Below, piece after piece: positions 40,611 through 50,303 of a stretch of 64,000 nt of DNA. The DNA comes from Triplophysa rosa (taxonomy: Eukaryota; Chordata; Actinopteri; Cypriniformes; Nemacheilidae), in contig NC_079900.1 of assembly GCF_024868665.1 (NCBI RefSeq), forward strand, positions 3,826,460 to 3,890,459, written 5' to 3'. Position 1 is the stretch's first letter, and each line of letters begins with the position of its first letter. The notes beneath the pieces are model-generated. The model saw only the letters and a program-made list of their open reading frames with translations. It searched no databases and was not told where the DNA came from. Position numbers and translations under genes: made by a program.

Positions 40611-40795
40611 TGAAACACAAAAGCTATTTTGAGAAATGTCTCTGTGGTTTTGTGTTCATATAATGGAAGTCAATGGGGGCCAGTGTTGTTTGGTTACCAA
40701 CGTTCTGCATTAGACAGAAAGTCATACAGGTTTGGAATGACATGAAAGTGAGTAAAAAAATAATAATTTTGGTTTAACTATTGATTTGATATTGA
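40611..40795 (-). mobile_element. Partial MITE of the GGGATAGTTCACCC family
   Basis: It has the family words AAATGTCTCTGTGGTTTTG, TTGGTTACCAACGTTCTGC and TCATACAGGTTTGGAATGAC, immediately upstream of wiz coding exon 1. One end is missing. Confidence 0.55.
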
Positions 40796-41299
40796 TAAAG
40801 AACCATGAACATCCACAGAAACTTTCTGTTGCACAAAAGGAAGTGGACATTTTTGTACAAGCGATAAAAAGGTAAAAAAAATATTTAAGAACTGCTGACT
40901 GAAAGAACCAAAATGTTTCTCTGGCATCGCTACAAAGAATCTTTTAAGCACCTTTATTTTTAAAAGTGTATACTTTACTGCACTAAAAATAGCACAAGAG
41001 CTAAGAGATGCATTGCATTTATATTCCTAACTGGATCTAATTTTAATGGTGCATTTAAAAAACGTGCAACATTCCTCTGCAGTTGAAACTCCAACTGGTA
41101 TTTCTAACGTTGTTTATTAGAATTGTTTTTTATTTATTTTTGACTATAATTGAGGCGTTTTTGCCTGTATTTAAATGCCACAGCCTTGTGGATGAAAATA
41201 GGCTGCGTTTAAAAGCCGCTCGTCTATCCAGAGTTGGCATGCGCCTTGACATGTTACGACTTCATCTTCTCACAGATGACATGCGTGACATGTGAACGT

Positions 41300-41720
41300 C
41301 TGTTTGGATGCGCGCGCTACGGATGGTGTAACACTCACGGAAAGCGGCCTGTATTTGGGATCTTCTGCGTCCAATCACATCTCTCTCACTCCGTGTCCTG
41401 TATGATTTCAAGTGGCATGAACACACCGCCGCTTATAGTGCATGTGTGCGTCCCGGAGCGTCGCACGCGTCCCTCGAGGGCACCGGGGAAAGCATATATG
41501 GTTGGTTAACGGTGAAGACCGTTTTTGCTCACTAAACACCGGACTCCATGTTGTTAGTTTCAGGGGGATGGTGACGTTGATGGGGAGGGGAAAGGAGTTT
41601 ATATATCGGCGACGGTGTAACTCTTTCACAGCAGGTCGCGAGCCGAACGCCACCGGATCTTTTACCGTGTAATGACGCGGCTGCGACGCACGCTGCGCGA
41701 GAATGGAGGTAGCGTGAGAG
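41300..41720 (-). promoter_or_regulatory. Likely main promoter / 5' UTR exon region of wiz
   Basis: A CpG-rich block sits about 0.8-1.2 kb upstream of the first coding exon, whose acceptor (CCAATGTAG, exon begins 40578) implies an upstream non-coding exon. A possible donor, ACACG|GTAAAAG on the minus strand, lies near 41663. The exact transcription start cannot be read. Confidence 0.4.
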
Positions 41721-42185
41721 AATGTAGACAAAATTTAAATAATCTTAAAATACAAAACACAGTAAATTAACAAACATTAATAAATTAGTGTCACCGAATT
41801 TACGAGGATAAAAAATTTAAACCTTAACAGTAAAAAGGAAGAATAAATTAGGTTAACATTATTAATTTCAAGACAAATTAAAACGTTCTGGCCTCAAAAA
41901 TAAATGTTTGGGTGTTTATGACTATTGTTTATATCGACTAATAAAGATCAGTCAAATTATTGTTTTTTTAAATTATATTATAAATTTGTATTATCATAAT
42001 ATTACTAGAAGAAGTTTTACATTGTTAACTTTGTTTGGAAATTAGTGGCTGGAAAAAAATCTCTCTTTACACCATCATATATCAAAAAATAATTATGACA
42101 GAGTTGATGAAATATGCATTTATTATGAGCGAGCGATACATGTATGTCCTCAGTACACATATATAATGATTATCTTGCTCGTAAC

Positions 42186-42674
42186 CAGTGTTGGGTAAGT
42201 TACTTTGAAAAAGTAATTAATTACTAGTTACTAATTACATATTCAATAGTGCAGTTAGATTACTGTACAAATTACTCTCTCCAAAAGGTATTTAGTTACT
42301 TATTACTAATTACTTTCTATATCCTATATCAACCTCGATTAGTTAAGTGATTGAAGGATAGACATGAAACGGCTTATTTAATTCATTCAAATAAATAATA
42401 TTAAACTACATAAAGTAGTATTATTAACTGACCAAAGTATTACAAATGTGAGAATTATACATTAAAGCAAGGATTTTAAAGTTAGACTTTGAATTTTGAT
42501 GTCAGTTCCACTATTGCACACACATATTACACAAAGGATTTAGTTTAATTACATCAGAAGTAACTGTAATTAAATTACAGAAAAATAAGAGTAATCCCTT
42601 ACTTTACTTTTTCAAGGGGAAAGTAATTAAATTACAGTAACTAATTACTTAGTAACTAGTTATACCCAACACTG
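42186..42674 (-). mobile_element. Non-autonomous hAT MITE, copy 3
   Basis: Same family as 3543 and 28108 but in the opposite orientation. Ends CAGTGTTGGG and CCCAACACTG, flanked by CTCGTAAC (42178-42185) and CTAGTAAC (42675-42682), an 8-bp duplication with one mismatch. Confidence 0.88.
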
Positions 42675-42821
42675 CTAGTAACCAATCACTGTTGCCCTTT
42701 GATTGGGTCATCAAGGTAAGTAGCTCTGTAAAACAAAAACACATACACAGATGCCTTTAGATACTCGGATAAGAGCCTAATAAAAATATTTTCGTCGAAT
42801 AAGTCTAACAAATGTTTTCTC

Positions 42822-45053
42822 TTATGCCTTGTAATGCTCCCAGCTCTGGATTTCCTGATACAGGGTGTTTCCCGGGCATTCTGTGCTTACAGCTTGCCTG
42901 TGCCCATATAAGGAATAAGAAGAGCTCAGTCCTCCTGCGTCCACAGCGCACTTTGTGAAGTCGTATCTCACCATATCCATGGCACTTTTTACCGGGAGGC
43001 TGGAAGTATAATCGCCTATGAAAGAGACGCCGTAGCCTTTGGAGTTGTACCCTTTGGTGTGGGCACCAACCCAATTCCAGCCGCGACCTTCGTACAGGTT
43101 TCCATCAGAACCTGCAACAAAACTGCACGGGACAGTGACCATGAAACTAAAAATGCAGTTGTGTACACAAACAGTTTAAAGAGCAATATGTTGCAGAATG
43201 ACAAACATGTTATCTAATAGGTTATTCGGTCAATTTTAAACAAAAAACCGTGACGACATTCCTTACCTGTATCCAATATCATCCCATCCATTGGTTTGCT
43301 GGTGAAACTTCTGCATCGAGCGCATATCGCTAGCGCATTGCTCGAAGGTGATGCAAGGTTTGGAGGGTTCGTACGTGTGGTGGATGAACAGGTAGGGAAC
43401 AGGGAGAGACAGGTAGGTAGGGGATCCGATGTACGCTGCTGCACCCCACTGAGACCTCATAATGATGTTGGGACAGACTGTTGGAAAGACGTAAAAAGAT
43501 TAAATACGAAAGTACACATCTGCTGACAGATTTAAGATGTTTTTTTTGTAAATCTAAAGTTGTTACCTGCATACAAATAGGCAAATTTCTCAAAGCCCTC
43601 ATGCATGACAGCATCCAGTGTCTTCCTGTCCGAGTTTTTGTAAAATCCCAGATGATTAGTTAATGCATCCGCTACTTGGTTTTTAAGCGAAGAGAAGCGG
43701 AGAAGCGTTCTGAAGTTTATCCTTCGCTTTTGGCTAATCAGACGGGGTGCGGTGTCCAGTCCAGCAAGGTCTAACTTGTGACTGTAGTAACTCTTCAACA
43801 AGTTGCTTAGTGATATCTCAAGATGGTTAAATTTGGCAACTTCTGACCCGAGAATGGTCCCATCTATGCCTCCAGTTAACAAAGCGTCGGTGGCCAAGGA
43901 AGGCAAACCGGAGAGTGTGTACACCTTCGGGGATTTAATGCTATCCCAGAAACCCTTACTGCCCAGAGGAACACTGGTTTGCTCATTTTGGGCGTGATGT
44001 AGAAAAGAAGCAGCCAGGTTCTCAGTCAAGGTCAAGGGGTACAAGCCTGGGATCAGATTTTTGGTGGTGGATTGTAGACCAGCTTCAAGTCCCAGTAGCA
44101 TTGGGGCTAAAGCAACATTTGAACCATCTAAGGTGAGAACCACACCTTCCTCTTCACCAAACTTTGATACCTTGTGATGAACGACCTCGGAAACGTATGC
44201 AGCGACTGATGGTTTCATTGCAAGGTTATGTGCATCGCTTTCATCACCAAGGTAGTTCTCGATCAAGTTGGTTTGGAAGCCAACAGTCTTGCGGATACCC
44301 TTCACCACTTCAAGCATTGAAAGCCCAGGATTCTCATTTTCAATACTCTCGACAGCTTTGATGAAGCCATTCATGTTCCTTGTGATGGTGGCTAATGCAA
44401 GATGTACAAAAAGGATAAAGAAATTCAAAACAGTACAAATTTTAAGTAGAGATGCACCGATATATCGGCCAATAACAGGTATCGGCTGATAAAAGCATTT
44501 TTTCACACTATTGTCTGTTTGCCGACATCTTAAAAACAGCCGATGATCAGGGCCGATATGTACTGTCAATCAAAAGAGGACAGGAAAATTAAATAAATGT
44601 ATATAGAAAATGTTAAGAAACATCACCAGTTTGATGTTCAATAATAGTCATTATATGAATTAATGACATTCAGAAAGTTAAAAAATATTCATTTAATCTT
44701 CAGAATCGGCAGACATCACTTTGAATAATCGGCTAACGGTATTGGTGGAGAAATTTTCTAAAGGTGCATCTCTAATTTTAAGTCAACCACAGTATTATTA
44801 AGTAACATCATTAAATATCTGAAATTCATATACTTACTCTGTATTAACAACCCAGCCACATTCCTCACACAAAACAAAGATTTAGAATATAATACATGTC
44901 GTATTAACTATTTTGTGGTGGGGTTTTTTTTCAGATTGATATCACTATTCACCAGAATAACATGATTGAGCATTAAATCTATTACTTACCATCAGTACGG
45001 CAACTGGCTGAAACCATCAGCAAGGAAACAAATAATCCCCAGCGAGAATTCAT
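42822..45053 (-). CDS. pglyrp2: Peptidoglycan recognition protein 2, N-acetylmuramoyl-L-alanine amidase (4 exons, 466 aa)
   Basis: Secreted zinc amidase that cuts the bond between muramic acid and L-Ala in bacterial peptidoglycan. Exons: 45053-44990, 44391-43567, 43477-43267 and 43122-42822; phases agree and the CDS totals 1401 nt. Exon 1 is almost entirely a signal peptide (MNSRWGLFVSLLMVSASC). The large exon 2 is the PGLYRP2-type N-terminal region. The PGRP domain runs from about residue 298 (CPNIIMRSQWGA) to the end. The zinc ligands His329 (in FIHHTYEP), His441 (in LYGHRQA) and Cys449 (in STECPG) and the catalytic Tyr366 (in DDIGYRF) are all present, so an active amidase is expected rather than a bacteriostatic PGRP. 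It lies beside wiz, as in human 19p13 (recalled). Confidence 0.94.
44447..44774. mobile_element. MITE with TAGAGATGCACCGATA ends (pglyrp2 intron 1)
   Basis: The left end TAGAGATGCACCGATATATCGG and right end GGTGCATCTCTA are inverted. The interior has several CCGAT/ATCGG words and no ORF. Confidence 0.7.
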
Positions 45054-45950
45054 AAGGACAGAGGCAACTGACTATTTTCTGTTCACTTTGGGTGGTTTTG
45101 TATGCTACTGTATCTTATATGCACAAATACGCGCTACTATTTGCGTAAGAACATGCTGATAAACAGGCATTATATAAACTGTCTATTATAAAGGTTATTT
45201 TAGGTGTGAGAATGTGACAGGTGTTTCCAACATGTCTCAAACCTTAAAGTATTTTTGGTTAAACCAATGACAAACTAAGCAAGATGCAGTGTTGTTTCAA
45301 TCAAAGGTTAAACTACTTTAGGTATGTTAAAATGTTCATATTTGAACCTACCACAAAACAGTTGCTGTAATGCATAATGCTTCTGTTTTGGGCTGTCTTG
45401 ATATCAACACAACTTTCTAGAGTTTAAACACAAAACACTCATTCATCAAAATGGTTCAATTTGTCAACGCTGAATGAAAACCACATGAAACCACCTTCTT
45501 TTCTACACAACCTTTAAAATATGTTTAATTCGAACAGAATAAGACTTGGAACTTAAAGCATATAGGTATGTGCACATTTATTTTTATATTAAATTTGTTT
45601 TTGTATGTTAATGTCTAGTGTACAGTATGGCTTTGCATTTCTGTAACTGTTCAGAAGTAGGGGCATGATACAAACTAAGAAAGTTACTGCCCTAAAACGG
45701 TACATATATTACAATAACAAAGTGACTTATACATAATGTACATATTTAAATTATGACAGGAGAGTGTTTGTGTACCATTTGTGTGTATAACTGTATGCAT
45801 ATGCACACAACAGTCTCTTTAGTTAATGTCTTTATCCGTTCTGTTTCTACTTTATTTCTCTCATAAATAGAGAGGGAATACAAACGCTGGTTGATACTTT
45901 CGTGTTGGCTCATCGCAGCTTGGCAGGAATCATTATTGATCAATAAGACC

Positions 45951-48900
45951 TCAGCGATCCATTCCATTGTCTTTTACAGGTGGCGCCTGGAAACAAGCCG
46001 CTCGTAAACGTTCACAAAACTCCAGCTGCTCCTGCAAGAGAAAGAATGTACACATTGAAGTCAATATGAAAAAATGAAATTTATTACATTGAGAATTAAA
46101 GGAGTAGTTCAATTTAAATATTAAATTTCATGATAACTCACTCACCCACATGTCCGGGTGTTTTATTTGTTCTGTCGAAAACAAATTGAGGCTTATGAGG
46201 GAAGCTTTCCAGGGTTCTTATCCATATAATGAACTTCAACCGGGGGCTGTTGGTTAAGGTCCAAATTTAAGTTTCATCGCAGCTTCAAAAGGCTCTACAC
46301 CAAACCAGGCGATGAATAAGGGTGTTCGGAAAGCTGGAACGCTTCCCTCATAAGCCTCAATTTGTTTTTGACAGAAGAAATAAACACACAGACACATGGC
46401 ATGTGGGTGAGTGAATTATCATGAAATTTTCATTTTAAAGTCAACTACTCCTTTAATTGAATTTGTAAAAAGTCAGCGTTTTATCAGAATGAAACCAGAT
46501 CATATCGGTTTTGTTACTATTTGGGAAAGCTTTACATTAACTGGCATTAAGATAGAGTATTAGCTATAGACTGTATTTTTGTGCATAATCATTACCTAAA
46601 ACAATGACAATATGATGACTAACATCTACCAATAGCTATCAATAGCTCACCTAGATGATGAAAGTTTTAGAGGCGGAGCAAATTACTACAATTATACAAA
46701 ACTCTTAAGAAAACCTTTTTATCTGGCTTACGTAACAGTGACACTTCAATACAGAGAAAGTGAAAAAATGAAGGTGAAGGGCAAATAAAACAGAATCTTA
46801 AAAGAACATGGCTAAGAGTTGAAGGAAAATTCATTTACCAGGCTCTCCTCTTGTCCCTTCAGGTCCTGCAGTCTCTGGTTGAGCAGCTCTTCCAAACCCA
46901 GTGACGGGTCTCTACAATCACTCACACCACGAGGCGATTCTTCAACTAAACTACACAAATGCACATTGCAAAAACATGTCAGGACCAAGTCTCATATTAA
47001 GTCAAGCTAACGTAGTTGCATTGGTAGACAAGATTCGTTTTTATCGTAACACAACTTTACTGACCAGCAGAGGACACCGAGCACGTGTTCATGTACGGAG
47101 GAATGAGGGGACCGGAGAACTGATACCAGCTGCTGCACCATTCCCATAGACATCACTGTTTCTGAGGAAGAAAATAAAATGGAAATGCAAAATGGCTGTA
47201 AAAACATGATGATTTAACAGAATACATCCAGAGTCAATAGTACCTCTGTGTTCTGGGTGACTGGTCAGAAGGTTGAGGAGAAGAAATGCTGATTTGGTTC
47301 TCAGTTTCTTACTGTCTGACTGCATCCCCCTCATCAGCACAGAAAAGCCATCATGCGTCAGGAAGTCCTTCAGACCTGCTTCCTGTTCCCGTACTAAACC
47401 TGAGAAAAGTGGGGGACAATACGCTTACTCCAAACACAGTAAGTTCTTTAAATCTTTTTATTCAAAATATACAGATGTCAAAATTGCAGAAATTAGGAAA
47501 GTTTGTCAATTGTATATGCATATTATATTTTGCACATAGGTCTGCTAAATATTCTACGCAAACAGAAATATTGCATACTGTGCACCAGAGCCGGCCCGTC
47601 CTATAAGCGAACTAAGCGGCTGCTTAGGGCCCCGCTGCCACTAGGGGGCCCCCAAGAGTTTTTTTGTGATATATTCACGACACAAATCCATTTTCTCACA
47701 TAGGGCTGTACGCACAATTTTTTCTGTGGTGTGTTTCAACATTTTTGAAATTTTTGACTAAACGCAACATTGCAATATTAAAATAAGTAAGGGTGGCCAA
47801 TCAAATGAAAGGAGGCGGGAGTTACTGGTTACAGAACCGAGCAGTGACCATCAAATCAAAGAAGACGGAGCTACTGTCACGTCTTCAGCTGTTCAGCAAG
47901 ACGCTTCAGTTTTAAAGTTGAAAGAGTGATGTGCAACACGACATACTGTAAGTGACTAAAACATTCAATATTTGACAACAGTTTAGTGTTTAACGATAGA
48001 AATGTTGAACATCCAACAGTATCAACTGATGCAAACGACAAAATGCTGATTTAGATGAAAAACATGTAATTTACAATTATCTGTCAATTCAGTGTTTTAT
48101 TTGGGATAAGGTTAAGAATAATTGTGTGCATATTGTAAATTAATTTTATGGTTATCAAGTAAATACACTAAATAAAAAAAGATTAAATCATCCTCAAGGG
48201 CTGTGTGGCTTTAAAAGGATGTTTATAGGTTGTGGTTAAAATAAAACAAAAATGATTTTTAAAAGAAAATCTTTGCAAATAGTTAAATGCATTGAATAAT
48301 AAATTCCTCAACCTTTGTATGGTCTGTGCTCAAGATTTAAAGGGACAGTTCATCTAAATGTTTTGACAATCACAATACACTTGAAATGCAAGGTTTATGT
48401 GTTTTTGTTTTTATGACATTATTACAACCCAAACACAGCTACAACTAACAGAATTGGGTGTGTTAGGTTTAAAGTGTGCGTGCAAATAATCAAACATTGA
48501 CAATAGTCGATTGTATTGGGGGAACCCCCAAATAAAATTCTGCTTAGGGCCCCGTAAAGGCTTTGGCCGGCCCTGTTGTGCACAGTGTACACTATATACA
48601 CTTCTGAAATTAAAACGTGCACGTTAGTTACATTTTTACACACAGCTCTGTTCTGGCACTGGACATTATATCTACCGCACCATAACTAAATCTTGATTCT
48701 TTCACATATGCGTTTACTTACAAGACACTGCGTAGAGTGCTTTAACTCGAACTGTGCTGTTCGTGTCGTGATCTGTGAGTTGCAGGAGTGTCGGGAGCGC
48801 CCCCTGGTTGAGCAGGTAGTACTGCACCTCAGGCATATTCTGGGCACAGCTGGCAATGAGCTGAGCGGCTCTCCAACGAATCCCCGCTTCCGAGTGACCC

Positions 48901-49497
48901 AGACATCGTGACATACACAAATCCAGACCGCCCAACTTCATCAGATCTGCCAATTACACACAGTTAAGCAAATTGCAAAACATTCCTGCATGAATGATGT
49001 GGGAGCATAAACACACCCACCTCTTGCATTGTCCAGGTTCTCACACAGCTCAGACAGCACCTCCAGTGCGTCCTCTCTTTCATCCTCCTCCTCCACATCT
49101 TCCTCACTACCTCTCTCTCTGCATTCATCTCTTCTTAACACTTCCAGACACTGTTTCATCTGTTCTACCTCATCCATATGTCCTTTACACACCTCCGCGA
49201 GGGCTGCTCTCAAAAACTCCACTCTCTAGTGAGGCAGAGAGTTTATAATAATGATTATAAAAGTAACTGTAGTTCAAAAATGCTTTGTCATCATCTACCT
49301 TTATGTGAATAATACAATTGTAAGTATTTTGTTGAGATGTCATGATGCAATTTGGAGTTTGCATGATAGTTTCTCACCTCCTGTGTCATGGGCTCTGTAG
49401 GAGCCGGACCATCAGAAGCAGAACCGGCCTCCACAGCCATCCGAAGCACACCCTGCAAATTATGGGGCTGACGTCTGTTACCCCTGCCTTCTGCCAT
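45951..49497 (-). CDS. hspbp1: HSPBP1, Hsp70-binding protein / nucleotide-exchange factor (7 coding exons, 331 aa)
   Basis: Cytosolic armadillo-repeat protein of the Fes1/HspBP1 family that grips the Hsp70 ATPase lobe, releases ADP and inhibits CHIP. Exons: 49497-49378, 49225-49021, 48946-48722, 47399-47244, 47161-47065, 46950-46839 and 46031-45951; the total is 996 nt and phases agree. It has a Gly/Arg/Gln-rich N-terminus (MAEGRGNRRQPHNLQGVL), an acidic Glu/Asp run near residues 70-95, and armadillo repeats from about 109 to 300. The family blocks AVSCLVREQEAG, DGFSVLMRGMQ and SMGMVQQLVSVLR are present, and the C-terminus ends GMDR. The ATG directly follows an AG acceptor, so the 5' UTR lies in an upstream exon (donor at 49840/49839). 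It is divergent from tufm, with about 0.4 kb between the UTR region and the tufm ATG. Confidence 0.94.
46096..46456. mobile_element. MITE with TTAA target duplication (hspbp1 last intron)
   Basis: Perfect inverted ends TTAAAGGAGTAGTT and AACTACTCCTTTAA enclose about 350 bp that are themselves largely palindromic (CACTCACCCACATG with CATGTGGGTGAGTG; AGCTTTCC with GGAAAGCT). No ORF. Ends and TTAA target suggest a Kolobok or piggyBac-type non-autonomous element. Confidence 0.8.
47586..48575. mobile_element. 990 bp non-autonomous hAT element (hspbp1 intron)
   Basis: The ends CAGAGCCGGCC and GGCCGGCCCTG are inverted, and GCTTAGGGCCCC recurs near both. Flanks are CTGTGCAC (47578-47585) and TTGTGCAC (48576-48583), an 8-bp duplication with one mismatch. 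No transposase ORF is present. Confidence 0.8.
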
Positions 49498-49839
49498 CTG
49501 AGAACAGAGACATATTACATTAATATGAGTCGTGACGTCATGGTAATTCATCAATGAAACGTGCTTAAACATAAGATTCAGACTGTAACTTTGCAAAGAA
49601 ACATGACACATGACTATGTACAGTATATTTGTTAACCTTAGGTTAACAGATAAATCACGTGTCATGAACAGTGAACTGCACTTATTTTAGGCTAAATTAT
49701 GTTGATGTGTACGTCACAGCTAAGTATATTTTTAGACTAATACCTAACCGTCTGTCAGTCAGACCAAAATGGAACTTTACCAAATTCTAGTTTGATCCTC
49801 CTGATACAAAAAAGCAGGAGTAAAACACACCCGTCCTAC

Positions 49840-50303
49840 CTTGTGAAAGTGATGTGCGTCGTAAACTAACCTTACTTGGTAGTAAGTTACGCGTGACGCT
49901 TATCCTTTTCTTCTTTGTCTTTTTCTTAGATTTTAACGGCGACTGTCATCCAACGTGTACTGTAAATCGTGATGCTAAGGAACGCCGCTGCGCTATTATA
50001 AACACCAGTTTGAACCCAGAAGCTTCCAGATCCTTCAGTTACAGCGGCGTGCAGAAGAGCGTCGCCGCGTGATGACGCCATACGCACTTCACCGTCATGT
50101 TGTCGGTTCATCGTTGCAAATCTTTTTAAAGTATGCCATGCCCTAAAGATTTCCTGTTAAAAGTGTGCAACACAATCTTCCTGTTTAATTTGTATTAACT
50201 TTTTACGTTAGGATAGAGCATATGAGGATAACGCACGTCAAATATTGATGACGTTGCGCTATTTCTCCGCGCATGCGCGTTCGTAGTTGTCAAACTCCGC
50301 AAA
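49840..50303. promoter_or_regulatory. Bidirectional hspbp1/tufm promoter with an NRF-1 site
   Basis: The two genes are head to head across about 0.4 kb. A perfect NRF-1 palindrome, GCGCATGCGC, lies at 50269-50278, 26 bp before the tufm ATG, with a TGACGTTG CRE-like word near 50249. NRF-1 drives many nuclear genes for mitochondrial proteins, which fits tufm. A minus-strand 5' UTR exon of hspbp1 ends at 49840 (CACAAG|GTAGGA). Confidence 0.7.
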
